NCBI GenBank assembly: GCA_019312665.1
Contig: JAFDCZ010000056.1
Coordinates: 1-51,790 of the forward strand
Direction: 5' to 3'
Source: Deltaproteobacteria bacterium
GTDB lineage: Bacteria > Myxococcota_A > UBA9160 > UBA6930
Length of the DNA: 51,790 bases
The notes under the pieces are model-generated. The model had not been told where the DNA came from. It made no database searches and worked only from the letters and a program-made list of their open reading frames with translations. Below, piece by piece: positions 43,680 to 51,790 of this stretch; the first letter of the stretch is position 1; every line of letters begins with the position of its first letter. The translations under genes were made by a program, and so were the position numbers.

Positions 43680-45203
43680 TCACTGCGCCAGCTGCCGCAT
43701 GACGTTCTCGAAGATCTGGTCGATCGTGAAGGATGCGGGGCGTTGGCTCGGCGGGAACTGACGCAGCGAACCCAGGAACTGGATCACCACCTCCTGCGCC
43801 TCGAACAGCCGAGGCACCCGATCCGTCCACCACTCGTTGTACGAATTCGAGTCCGTATCGGCCTTCTCGTAGGGGTCACGCCGCAGATGGAAGATCTTTG
43901 GAATCCGCAGGAAGACGAAGGGCTCCCGCCAGACGTCGAAGCGACGAGCACGCTGCTCGGCGAAGACCATCTTCCAATCCCCGACCCGCGTGCCTACCAG
44001 GAGCCCATCGTCGTTGAAGTAGAGGAACTCCCGCCGCGGGCCCTTCTCGGCCTTGCCGGTCAGGTGGGGAAGGAAATCGTAGCCGTCGAGGTGAGTCTTG
44101 AACTGCTTGGCCCCGGCCTTATGACCCTTCAGCAGCTTGGTCTTGATGTCTGAGATGCCTGCCGCCGCAAGCAGGGTCGGCGCCCAGTCGAGATGGGACA
44201 TGATCTCGTTCGAGACCGAGCCCGCCGCGATCTTGCCGGGCCAGCGCACCATGCCAGGCACGCGGTAGCCACCCTCCCAGTTCGTGTTCTTCTCGCCGCG
44301 GAAGGGCGAATTCGCTCCATCGGGCCAGGTGTTGTAATGCGGTCCGTTGTCGGTGGAGTAGACGACGATCGTGTTCTCTGCGATGCCCAGCTCGTCGAGC
44401 TTCGCGAGCAGGTCTCCAACCTGGCGATCGTGGTCCACCATGGCGTCCGAGTAGAAATCCTGTCCGGAGATGCCGCGGATGCTCTCAGGAATGTGGGTCC
44501 GGTAGTGCATCCGAGTGGAATTGAACCAGACGAAGAAGGGCTTGTCCGCCGCGTGGGCGCGGTCGATGAAGCCGAGCGCCGCGTCGAGGAACTCCTGGTC
44601 GACCGTCTCCATGCGCTTGCGCGTGAGGGGCCCGGTGTCTTCGATCTTACCATCCACGAAGGATCGGATCACGCCGCGCGGGCCATTCCGCTCGCGAAAA
44701 CCAGGGCTATCCGGGTAGTCCTCGTGCTCCGGCTCCTCCTCCGCATTCAGGTGGTAGAGGTTGCCGTAGAACTCGTCGAAGCCGTGGTTGGTCGGAAGGT
44801 ACTCGTCCTTGTCGCCCAGATGGTTCTTGCCGAACTGCCCGGTTGCGTAGCCGGCCGGCTTCAGCAGCTCGGCGATCGTCGGGTCCTTGGCCTGGATGCC
44901 GAGCTCGGCCCCGGGCACGCCTACCTTCGTGAGCCCCGTGCGGAACGGGCTCTGGCCCGTAATGAAAGAGGAACGGCCTGCGGTGCAGCTCTGGTCGCCG
45001 TAGTAGTCGGTGAACAGCATGCCCTCATTGGCGATGCGATCGATGTTGGGCGTTCGGTAGCCCATCATGCCGCGGGTGTTTACCGACAGGTTGCTGAGAC
45101 CGATATCGTCGCCCCAGATCACCAGGAAGTTCGGCTTGTCAGCGGCCTGAGCGCCTCCCGACAACAGAATCCCAAGCAGCGCAAGACCGAGGACCCTCTT
45201 CAT
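43680..45203 (-). CDS. Secreted arylsulfatase-type sulfatase 1
   Basis: The 507-residue enzyme has a signal peptide (MKRVLGLALLGILLSGGAQA) and a sulfatase domain. The first metal site is FLVIWGDDIGLSN. The formylglycine signature is SCTAGRSSFITGQ, with Cys73 to be converted by a formylglycine-generating enzyme encoded elsewhere. TGQFGKNHLGD, WFNSTRMHYRTH and YSTDNGPHYNTWPDG supply further active-site residues. It cleaves a sulfate ester of unknown identity in the periplasm. GGAGGG precedes the ATG at 45203. It is a close paralogue of the next gene upstream, with the key Cys at the same position. Confidence 0.92.
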   Translation of the reverse strand: MKRVLGLALLGILLSGGAQAADKPNFLVIWGDDIGLSNLSVNTRGMMGYRTPNIDRIANEGMLFTDYYGDQSCTAGRSSFITGQSPFRTGLTKVGVPGAELGIQAKDPTIAELLKPAGYATGQFGKNHLGDKDEYLPTNHGFDEFYGNLYHLNAEEEPEHEDYPDSPGFRERNGPRGVIRSFVDGKIEDTGPLTRKRMETVDQEFLDAALGFIDRAHAADKPFFVWFNSTRMHYRTHIPESIRGISGQDFYSDAMVDHDRQVGDLLAKLDELGIAENTIVVYSTDNGPHYNTWPDGANSPFRGEKNTNWEGGYRVPGMVRWPGKIAAGSVSNEIMSHLDWAPTLLAAAGISDIKTKLLKGHKAGAKQFKTHLDGYDFLPHLTGKAEKGPRREFLYFNDDGLLVGTRVGDWKMVFAEQRARRFDVWREPFVFLRIPKIFHLRRDPYEKADTDSNSYNEWWTDRVPRLFEAQEVVIQFLGSLRQFPPSQRPASFTIDQIFENVMRQLAQ

Positions 45204-45317
45204 CGCGTTCCCTCCAGATTTGATCGCCTCGGGAGGGTATCGCAAAAGTGTTCCGGCACCGCCGGGTTTTCCGTGAACGGGTGCGGCAGAAAGGCGAGGC
45301 TGTGAAGGCGCCCTGCT

Positions 45318-46835
45318 CTACTTCGCGCCAAGCAACGCGTCGGTCAGCCTGTCGATCGACCAGGAATCGGGTTTCTGGCTCGGCGGGTACTCTTTGAACG
45401 TCCCGAGGAATTGCGCCGTCGCTGCCAGCCCAAGATAACCCTGGGGCGCTTTGTCGATCATCCAATCCCAGTAGGTGTTGGAGTTGTGATCCGCCCGTTC
45501 GAAAGGGTCGCGTCGCAGGTTCATGATCTTGAACATGCGAAGGGTCACGAACGGCTCCGCCCAGAGTGCCATCGTCTTGCCGCGGTTCTCGGCGTAGACG
45601 ATCTTCCAATCCCCGACGCGCACACCGACGGGCATGCCTTCGTCGTTCAGATAGTGGAACTCCCGGCGCGGGCCCCGCTCGGCCTTGCCGGTCAGATAGG
45701 GCAGGAAGTCGTAGCCGTCGAGATGCAGCTTGGCCTTCTTGGGGCCGATGGACGTTCCGACAAGCAGGCGCTTCGTCAGATCGGTGTCCCCGGCAGCGGC
45801 CGCGAAGGTCGGCATCCAATCGAGATGGGACATGACCTCGTTGGAGACGACGCCTGCCGGAATCTTTCCGGGCCATCGAACGACTGCCGGCACGCGGTAG
45901 GCGCCCTCCCAGTTGGTGTTCTTCTCGCTACGGAAGGGCGTGACGCCGGCATCCGGCCAGGTGTTGAAATGGACGCCGTTGTCCGTCGAGTAGAACACGA
46001 TGGTGTTCTCGGCGATGCCCAACTCGTCGAGCTGATCCAGCATCTGCCCAACGAGTTCGTCGTGGGCGACCATCACATCGTTGTAGGGCCCCTGGCCGGA
46101 CTTCCCGAGGTGCTTCTCCGCCGGATGGGTTCGGAAGTGCATGCCCGTCGTGTTGAGCCAGACTAAGAAGGGCCTGTTCGCCTTTACGGAGCGGCCGACG
46201 AAATCCTTCGCGGCGTCGACGAACTCCTCGTCGGACGTCTCCATTCGCTTGCGCGTCAGCGGCCCGGTGTCCTCGATCTTGCCATCGGCGAAGGAGTGGA
46301 TGACGCCACGCGGGCCGAAGCGCTCGCGGAAGGCCGGATCCTTGGGATAGTCCGCATCCTCGGGTTCTTCTTCCGCATTCAGGTGGTAGAGGTTGCCGAA
46401 GAACTCGTCGAAACCATGCTGGGTAGGAAGGAACTCGTCCTTGTCCCCGAGATGGTTCTTCCCGAACTGGCCGGTCGCGTAGCCCTTGGCCTTCAGCATC
46501 TCGGCAATCGTGATGTCGCGATCCTGGAGCCCGATCTCCGCACCCGGCAGCCCGACCTTGGTCAGACCCGTCCGCAGGCCGGCCTGGCCGGTGATGAAGG
46601 TCGAGCGGCCTGCAGTGCAGCTCTGATCCCCGTAGTAGTCGGTGAAGCGCATGCCTTCGTCTGCGATGCGGTCGATGTTGGGCGTCCGATAGCCCATGAT
46701 CCCATCGCTGTAGGCGCTGATGTTCGTGATGCCGATATCATCGCCCCAGATCACCAGGATGTTGGGCTGGTCGCCCGCGAACGCACCCGACGCACAGAGC
46801 AACAAGAACAGGATCGGCCCCGAGAGTCGCTTCAT
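45318..46835 (-). CDS. Secreted arylsulfatase-type sulfatase 2
   Basis: The 505-residue sulfatase is colinear with its neighbour. It has a signal peptide (MKRLSGPILFLLLCASGAFA), then ILVIWGDDIGITN, then Cys73 in SCTAGRSTFITGQ. TGQFGKNHLGDKDEFLP, WLNTTGMHFRTHP and YSTDNGVHFNTWPDA follow. Differences cluster in the middle and the C-terminal third, which suggests related but separate substrates. GGAGGAGG before the ATG at 46835 is strong and rules out the long in-frame extension that runs antisense through the DUF3604 gene. It is transcribed first, 114 bases before sulfatase 1. Confidence 0.92.
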   Translation of the reverse strand: MKRLSGPILFLLLCASGAFAGDQPNILVIWGDDIGITNISAYSDGIMGYRTPNIDRIADEGMRFTDYYGDQSCTAGRSTFITGQAGLRTGLTKVGLPGAEIGLQDRDITIAEMLKAKGYATGQFGKNHLGDKDEFLPTQHGFDEFFGNLYHLNAEEEPEDADYPKDPAFRERFGPRGVIHSFADGKIEDTGPLTRKRMETSDEEFVDAAKDFVGRSVKANRPFLVWLNTTGMHFRTHPAEKHLGKSGQGPYNDVMVAHDELVGQMLDQLDELGIAENTIVFYSTDNGVHFNTWPDAGVTPFRSEKNTNWEGAYRVPAVVRWPGKIPAGVVSNEVMSHLDWMPTFAAAAGDTDLTKRLLVGTSIGPKKAKLHLDGYDFLPYLTGKAERGPRREFHYLNDEGMPVGVRVGDWKIVYAENRGKTMALWAEPFVTLRMFKIMNLRRDPFERADHNSNTYWDWMIDKAPQGYLGLAATAQFLGTFKEYPPSQKPDSWSIDRLTDALLGAK

Positions 46836-47006
46836 CGATTCCTCCTCCGCCGCGGGGAAGCATCCATCGGAGAACCGGTGGCCGCGCGCCCGGCAGCATA
46901 TCGCAGGCCCCGCCCCTGGGCGCCTCCGCACCCGGGTGATCGCCTCCGACTGGCACTCTCGGCTCGGACAGAGAACAATCCAGGCATCCATGGATGAGGA
47001 GCGGAA

Positions 47007-48929
47007 ATGAAGAACCTGGCGATGTCCTTCGTCGTGTTGGCCTACGTTGCGATTCTCGGCGGGCCGGCCGCGGCCCAAATTCCGGTTCCGCCCGACGCTG
47101 AGTCGATGCTCTCCGCCGAGTACCCGGGAGTCAGCTACTCGCCCTACGCGGGTCGTGACTTCGCGACCACGCCGCTTTGGGGGGACAGTCACCTCCACAG
47201 CTCGTTCTCCTTCGACGCCGGTGCCTTCGGCAACCGCCTCGGCCCGCGCGAGGCCTACCGGTTCGCCGCCGGCGAGGAGTTGGTCTCGTCGAACGGCACT
47301 GCGGTCAAGCTTTCCCGCCCGCTCGACTGGCTGGCGCTGACGGACCACTCGGACAACATGGGCTTCTTTCCCGACCTCCTGGCCGGCAAGCCCCACATCA
47401 TCGCCGACCCCACGGGCAAGGACTGGCTCGAACGGATCCAGGCCGGCGAGGGCGTTGGCGTCGCGCTGGAGATCGTGGGGCTCTTCTCGCAGGGCAAGTT
47501 CCCGAAGAGCTTGGCGTACCTGCCCGATTCCGAACCCTATGTGTCCGCCTGGCGCACGACAGTGGCGGCAGCGGAAGCCTCCAACAACCCGGGCGTGTTC
47601 ACGGCCTTGATCGGATACGAGTGGACCTCGTTGATCAAGGGCAACAACATGCACCGGGTCGTGATCTACCGGGACGACGGCGACAAGGCGCTGAAGAGGG
47701 TCCCCTACACGACCTATCCACCCCAGGGCAGCCCGGATCCCCGTGACCTCTGGAAGTGGCTCGATAGCTACGAGAAGGAGACGGGCGGTGACATCCTGGC
47801 CATCGCGCACAACGGCAACCTCTCGAACGGCATCATGTTCCCGTTGGAGGCGCAATGGAACGGCCGCAAGCTGGACACGGCCTACGTGACGGAGCGCGAT
47901 CGCTGGGAGCCGCTCTACGAAGCCACCCAGATCAAGGGCGACGGAGAGGCGCATCCCTACCTCTCACCGGAGGACGAGTTCGCGAACTACGAAACCTGGG
48001 ACGTCGCCAACCTCGACTTCTCCGAGAAGAAGACCCAGGACATGCTCGCCGGCGAATACGCCCGTGAGGCGTTGAAGCGCGGCCTCGCGATCGAGAAGCG
48101 CCTCGGCACGAACCCCTACAAGTTCGGGCAGATCGGTGCGACCGACAGCCATACCAGCCTGTCGACCGCCCAGGAGGACAACTTCTTCGGCAAGCACACA
48201 GGCTCGGAGCCGTCGCCGAAGCGCATGAACCATCCGTTCTTCGAGAGCGAGAACGGGACGATCGAGGGCTGGCAGCAGGTCTCCTCCGGCCTTGCTGCGG
48301 TGTGGGCGAAGGAGAACACCCGCGAGGCGATCTTCGATGCCATGGAACGCAAAGAAGTGTATGGTTCGACGGGTAGCAGACCGTTGGTGCGCTTCTTCGG
48401 CGGCTGGGAGTACACTCGGCGCGACCTCCAGAGCCGCAACCCCGCCTTCACGGGCTATGACAAGGGCGTCCCGATGGGCGGCGACCTGCAAGCGCGCAAG
48501 GGAAGCGGCGGCCCGAGGTTCATGGTGTTCGCGCTGCGCGACCCGATCGGCGCCAACCTCGACCGCATCCAGATCGTGAAGGGCTGGCTCGATGACGAGG
48601 GCGAGACCCACGAGAAGGTCTACGACGTCGCGTGGTCGGGCGGCCGCGAGCCCGGCGCGAACGGCAAGCTGCCACCGGTCGGCGACACCGTGGACCCGGC
48701 CACTGCGAGTTACACCAACACGATCGGCGCAGCCGAACTCGGTACCATCTGGGAGGATCCGGATTTCGAACCCGGCCTCTCCGCCTTCTACTACGCACGG
48801 ATCCTCGAAATCCCTACACCGCGCTGGACGACCTTCGACGCCTTTCGTTTCGACATCCCGATTCCGGAAGGGGCTCCGGTCTCGACGCAGGAGCGCGCCT
48901 ACACGTCACCCATCTGGTACAAGCCGTAG
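47007..48929 (+). CDS. DUF3604 secreted protein
   Basis: The 640-residue protein has a signal peptide (FVVLAYVAILGGPAAAQ) and the DUF3604 domain, whose start looks like a PHP-type metal site: LWGDSHLHSSFSFDAGAFG, then LDWLALTDHSDNMGF. Further His/Asp-rich blocks are IAHNGNLSNGIMF and IGATDSHTSLSTAQEDNFFG. The fold suggests a metallo-hydrolase, but no reaction is established. These proteins are common in marine and soil bacteria that also have many sulfatases. GAGGAGCGGAA precedes the ATG at 47007. The gene is divergent from sulfatase 2, with 171 bases between, so the two may share regulation. Confidence 0.9.
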   Translation: MKNLAMSFVVLAYVAILGGPAAAQIPVPPDAESMLSAEYPGVSYSPYAGRDFATTPLWGDSHLHSSFSFDAGAFGNRLGPREAYRFAAGEELVSSNGTAVKLSRPLDWLALTDHSDNMGFFPDLLAGKPHIIADPTGKDWLERIQAGEGVGVALEIVGLFSQGKFPKSLAYLPDSEPYVSAWRTTVAAAEASNNPGVFTALIGYEWTSLIKGNNMHRVVIYRDDGDKALKRVPYTTYPPQGSPDPRDLWKWLDSYEKETGGDILAIAHNGNLSNGIMFPLEAQWNGRKLDTAYVTERDRWEPLYEATQIKGDGEAHPYLSPEDEFANYETWDVANLDFSEKKTQDMLAGEYAREALKRGLAIEKRLGTNPYKFGQIGATDSHTSLSTAQEDNFFGKHTGSEPSPKRMNHPFFESENGTIEGWQQVSSGLAAVWAKENTREAIFDAMERKEVYGSTGSRPLVRFFGGWEYTRRDLQSRNPAFTGYDKGVPMGGDLQARKGSGGPRFMVFALRDPIGANLDRIQIVKGWLDDEGETHEKVYDVAWSGGREPGANGKLPPVGDTVDPATASYTNTIGAAELGTIWEDPDFEPGLSAFYYARILEIPTPRWTTFDAFRFDIPIPEGAPVSTQERAYTSPIWYKP

Positions 48930-48947
48930 CGCTCTATTCGAGCGTGG

Positions 48948-49430
48948 CTAGGGCTGAATGAGCGAGGCAGGCTGGGACGGTTCCCGGGAAACATCCTTGG
49001 GCGACAGCAACCCATCGAAGTCCGGGGTGATGTACCAGTTCTGGGAAGGCGGCGTGCGCTTCCACTGCTGCACCACGCGGAACTCGCGCTCGAAGGGCGA
49101 GGAGAGCGAGTAGCCCCGGTAGACGACGACCACTCGGGCTTGCGTACGAAGCGCATCCATCTCGATCGACTCGGTGCGCACGTCGCTGAAGCGGAGTTCC
49201 CGGAAGCGCGAGATTTCGCCCCGGAAGCGCTCCTGAAGCGCAGGTTCGACCATCGGAACCACGTCGTCGTAGAGCCCGAAGCGGATGTTCGCGCTGTAGA
49301 CCCGCTGAATGTCTTCGAACGTGCCCTTCTTGTCCATGGGCCGGGTCACGACCTCGGCCACCGGGAAGATCACGGCGCAGCCGGAGAGTGCCATGGCGAG
49401 TAGGACTATAAGGATGGGAGCAGTACGCAT
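48948..49430 (-). CDS. Lipoprotein of unknown function
   Basis: The 160-residue protein has a lipoprotein signal (LIVLLAMALSGCAVIFP) and a small alpha/beta domain that looks like a cystatin or NTF2-type fold: FEDIQRVYSANIRFGLYDDV, then RFRELRFSDVRTESIEMD, then ARVVVVYRGYSLSSPFEREF and a Trp-rich strand (VVQQWKRTPPSQNWYITPDF). GGAGG five bases before the ATG at 49430 is clear. It converges on the DUF3604 gene, and I do not recognise a named family. Confidence 0.68.
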   Translation of the reverse strand: MRTAPILIVLLAMALSGCAVIFPVAEVVTRPMDKKGTFEDIQRVYSANIRFGLYDDVVPMVEPALQERFRGEISRFRELRFSDVRTESIEMDALRTQARVVVVYRGYSLSSPFEREFRVVQQWKRTPPSQNWYITPDFDGLLSPKDVSREPSQPASLIQP

Positions 49431-49545
49431 CGAAGCCTCCAGCAGCCGGCAAGCGATCGGCAGAGCCGCGGCCAACTACCCGTTCAGGAATGGCTTCCCT
49501 GTTCGGCTGGCGGCGCCCGAGACTTGAGTGCGGCAGACTCCGGCC

Positions 49546-50742
49546 ATGATCATCGAGCTGGACCCGATTCGAGTTCTCGTCCTGAGCATCGTGGTGCTGT
49601 GGGTCGGCGAGCTGATCACCCAGAAGGTAGGAGCGCTACAGCGCTTCAGCATTCCGATCGCAGTGACGGGCGGCGTGCTGTGCAGCCTGGTCGTGGCGCT
49701 GCTCGACGTCTTCGCCGAAGTCCGGGTGAGCTTCGACCTCGAGATCCGGGACACCTTGCTACTGCTGTTCTTCAGCACGATCGGGCTCTCCGCCAAGCTG
49801 GGCACATTGAAGGAAGGTGGCCGGACGCTGGCCATCCTGGGCGCCGTCACGTTCGCTTTCCTGCTCGCCCAGAACGCGGTGGGCATCGCCATGGCGACCG
49901 CCAGCGGACAGCATTGGGCCTACGGATTGATCGGAGGCAGTATCTCCCTGGCCGGCGGCCACGGCACGGCCATCACCTGGGGCGCCCTCGGCGAAGAGGC
50001 GGGATTGGTAGGAGCTACGTCGCTCGGGCTCGCGTTCGCCACGTTCGGCCTGATCTGCGGCGGCGTCGTCGGTGGGCCGATCGCGAACCGGCTGATCCGG
50101 CGCCACGGTCTCACCGGGCCGGACCCTGAGAAGGAAGACGCGGAGAAGGGGGCGACGGCATCAGGGGACCCTTCCTTTTCCGTCACCAGCAGCCAGACGA
50201 TCCGCACGATCTTCTTGCTGGCCATCTGCCTCGGCATCGGCGAGGAACTGAACGACCTGTTGCGCGAGCGCGGCACCGTGCTGCCGGGCTTCCTCACCGC
50301 GATGCTGGTCGGCATCGTGCTCACCAACCTGGCCGACTCGCGGAAGAAACCCGTCGATACCGGCGTAGTCGACCTGCTCGGCAGCGTCTGCCTGCATCTC
50401 TTCCTGGCCATGAGCCTGATGAGCATGCAGCTGACCCAGCTCGCCGGCGCCTTCGGCGGTGTCGCGCTCATATTGGTGGCGCAGGTCGCGCTCGCGGTGA
50501 TATTCGCGACGCAGATCGTGTTCCGTGTGTGCGGACGAGACTACGATGCGGCAATCATCGCTGCGGGCTACGCGGGGCTCGGCCTCGGAGCCACACCCGT
50601 GGGCGTAGCGAACATGAACGCAGTCACGAGCCGCTTCGGTCCTTCACCGAAGGCTTTCCTGGTCATCCCCCTGGTGGGGGCCTTCCTGCTCGACATCGTG
50701 AACGCGTTCGTGATCCAGACCTACATCGGACTGCTGGGCTAG
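49546..50742 (+). CDS. gltS: Sodium/glutamate symporter GltS
   Basis: The 398-residue permease takes up glutamate with sodium. It has about ten helices in two inverted halves. The first re-entrant region is IGGSISLAGGHGTAITWG and the second is AGYAGLGLGATPVGVANMNA, both typical GltS motifs. A charged cytoplasmic loop (DPEKEDAEKGATASGD) separates the halves. The ATG at 49546 matches the usual N terminus. A GTG at 49528 would add six residues, and neither has a strong ribosome site. Confidence 0.9.
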   Translation: MIIELDPIRVLVLSIVVLWVGELITQKVGALQRFSIPIAVTGGVLCSLVVALLDVFAEVRVSFDLEIRDTLLLLFFSTIGLSAKLGTLKEGGRTLAILGAVTFAFLLAQNAVGIAMATASGQHWAYGLIGGSISLAGGHGTAITWGALGEEAGLVGATSLGLAFATFGLICGGVVGGPIANRLIRRHGLTGPDPEKEDAEKGATASGDPSFSVTSSQTIRTIFLLAICLGIGEELNDLLRERGTVLPGFLTAMLVGIVLTNLADSRKKPVDTGVVDLLGSVCLHLFLAMSLMSMQLTQLAGAFGGVALILVAQVALAVIFATQIVFRVCGRDYDAAIIAAGYAGLGLGATPVGVANMNAVTSRFGPSPKAFLVIPLVGAFLLDIVNAFVIQTYIGLLG

Positions 50743-50863
50743 GGGCGAGGGCGGAGCAGCAGCGCCTCGGCGATCTGCCGAGAAGGCCCCCCACGCTGAG
50801 GACCAAGGCCGCCACCAATGAGGGCGGTACAGCCTAGGCGGGCGACGCCGAACCCATCGTTTT
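50743..50863. other. Intergenic region, nothing recognised
   Basis: This sequence lies between the gltS stop and the porin remnant stop, two convergent ends. I see no convincing gene, promoter or U-tract terminator. Confidence 0.6.
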
Positions 50864-51124
50864 CTAGAAGTCGATCAGCACGCGCAGCCCGAGGACCACA
50901 GCGGTGTGGTTTCCGCTGAATGCGGGGCGGACGACCTGCAGGTCGGGCGTCACGTGCAGCCAGCCGGTGAGCTGGGCCTCGTAGAAAATCTCAATCCCCT
51001 GCTCGCTGCTCCGCAGGCCGACGGTCCGGTAGGGGATTCGGACGCTGGCTCGCCGCGGGAATCGCCCCCGGAGGCGGAGTGTTGTGTTCCACGCAGCGGA
51101 GGCGACGACGTGGACGGCTCGCGC
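50864..51124 (-). pseudogene. C-terminal remnant of an OprB-type porin
   Basis: Read on the minus strand, this frame ends GWLHVTPDLQVVRPAFSG, then AVVLGLRVLIDF and TAG (50864-50866). It matches the end of the porin at 1681-2952 (HLAVTPDLQLI, then GLRVRLTF). Clear similarity covers only about the last 50 residues, back to near IEIFYEAQLTG. Further upstream the sequence is Arg-rich and not barrel-like. No start codon with a ribosome site is present, and the frame runs directly back to the stop of the metal-transport gene. It is a truncated fossil of a porin gene. Confidence 0.65.
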
Positions 51125-51790
51125 CTACTCGCCGCGAGAGAACGCAGCGTCGGTAGTATGGCGAGTAAGGCTTCGCGCTAGCGCGCTGAGCGCTTCGCGG
51201 TTCGCGCGCATCACTCCGAGCCAGTCGCCCTCTTCGGGGCGATTGGCCAAGGGTGCGTAGACCCGGCTTTCGATCCCGAGGGCGGCCAGGCGCTCGGCGG
51301 TCTCTGGCAAGGGATCGGCCTCCCAGAGCATCCACGGGGCGGGATGCTCTTGCAGGATCTCACGAAGGTCGCGCCATTGCCTCTCGGTAGGCGCCTCGCC
51401 CGGCTCCCAGACGAGGCTGCGGCCGTTCAACTCGTAGCGGGCCTGCAGGTAATCGTACACGGGATGGGAGTAGAGAATGGGCGTGTCCCCGAGCGCTTCG
51501 GCCGTCTGCGCCAACTCTTCGTCGAGCGTCTCCAGTTCGCTGAGGAGCACGGCCAGATTGGCGCGAAAGGCATCCTCGCTGGCCGGGCGCCGCTGGATCA
51601 GCGCGGCGGCGAGCGCCTCGGTTTGTGCTGCGGCGAGCCTGGGGTCGAGCCAGGTCGTGCCAGCCCAGCTGCGATGGGAGTGCTCGCCCTCGGGCCCGTG
51701 CTGGTGCAAGGCGGCCTGCTGCATGAGCAGCCGATCGCGCACGTGCGCCGTGGTATCCACGACGCGGTCCCCGTGCAGGCTCGCCAGTTC
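51125..51790 (-). CDS. Metal ABC transporter substrate-binding protein, C-terminal part (5' end outside window)
   Basis: The frame is open to the window edge, so the N terminus is missing and 221 residues are visible. The His-rich loop HQHGPEGEHSHRSW before TTWLDPRLAAAQTEAL is typical of ZnuA/TroA-type zinc or manganese binding proteins. The helical backbone (LSELETLDEELAQTAEAL), the His in ILYSHPVYDYLQARY and a late acidic loop (PAPWMLWEADPLPE) also fit. It would deliver metal to an ABC permease encoded beyond the window. The porin remnant follows its stop directly, in the same frame. Confidence 0.78.
   Translation of the reverse strand, partial: ELASLHGDRVVDTTAHVRDRLLMQQAALHQHGPEGEHSHRSWAGTTWLDPRLAAAQTEALAAALIQRRPASEDAFRANLAVLLSELETLDEELAQTAEALGDTPILYSHPVYDYLQARYELNGRSLVWEPGEAPTERQWRDLREILQEHPAPWMLWEADPLPETAERLAALGIESRVYAPLANRPEEGDWLGVMRANREALSALARSLTRHTTDAAFSRGE

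Noticed and set aside
46836-47954. In-frame N-terminal extension of sulfatase 2 to 878 residues
   Set aside because: The extra sequence is antisense to the DUF3604 gene and looks like a shadow frame. A signal peptide and strong ribosome site mark the real start at 46835.

Overview
The window is a gene-dense, GC-rich (roughly two-thirds G+C by eye) stretch of a Gram-negative bacterial chromosome. An outer membrane is implied by an OprB-type porin, an RND efflux pair, several lipobox lipoproteins and a PEP-CTERM protein. Coding is compact. Genes often share 4-base stop/start overlaps (TTGA, ATGA, GTGA), and GTG and TTG starts are common. The mix of PEP-CTERM, DUF1214, DUF3604, tandem sulfatases, nitronate monooxygenase, an ACAD10-type phosphotransferase and DnaE2 suggests an uncultured environmental proteobacterium or a former deltaproteobacterial lineage such as Myxococcota or Binatota. 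That placement is a guess, because no rRNA or other strong marker is present. I saw no tRNA, rRNA or CRISPR.

Layout. 1-4.4 kb: the C-terminal part of a sortilin-like beta-propeller protein, a PepSY membrane protein, a porin and a PEP-CTERM alkaline phosphatase. 4.4-8.5 kb (-): an RND permease and its adaptor. 8.8-12.9 kb: a large lipoprotein hydrolase, a hotdog thioesterase, a metallo-beta-lactamase-like protein and a small methyltransferase. 12.9-20.5 kb: DinB, an M3 oligopeptidase, an FAD amine oxidase coupled to a receiver-only response regulator, and error-prone DnaE2. 20.6-22.9 kb (-): transketolase and a small membrane protein. 22.98-24.02 kb: one IS481-family element. 24.0-26.7 kb (-): HCCA-isomerase-like, DUF1214, VOC and MAPEG genes. 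26.9-30.0 kb (+): a phosphotransferase, a PiT phosphate transporter and its DUF47 partner. 29.97-30.48 kb: a non-coding block of interleaved long inverted repeats. 30.5-32.8 kb (-): enoyl-CoA hydratase, DUF4404 and nitronate monooxygenase. 33.0-37.4 kb: a lipoprotein, a two-filter ion-channel protein, a DUF4105 protein and an M48 lipoprotein protease. 37.4-46.8 kb (-): two tandem sulfatases followed by a MoxR-DUF58-DUF4381-BatA-BatB-TPR-BatD operon whose batD is broken. 47.0-51.8 kb: a DUF3604 protein, a lipoprotein, GltS, a porin remnant and the C-terminal part of a metal ABC transporter binding protein.

No single locus looks like a complete new defence or mobile system. The items most worth following up are the interleaved inverted-repeat block at 30.0-30.4 kb, the single-chain channel with two selectivity filters, the inverted repeat covering the dnaE2 start, the probably glutathione-linked cluster at 24-26.7 kb, and the Bat operon with its disrupted last gene.
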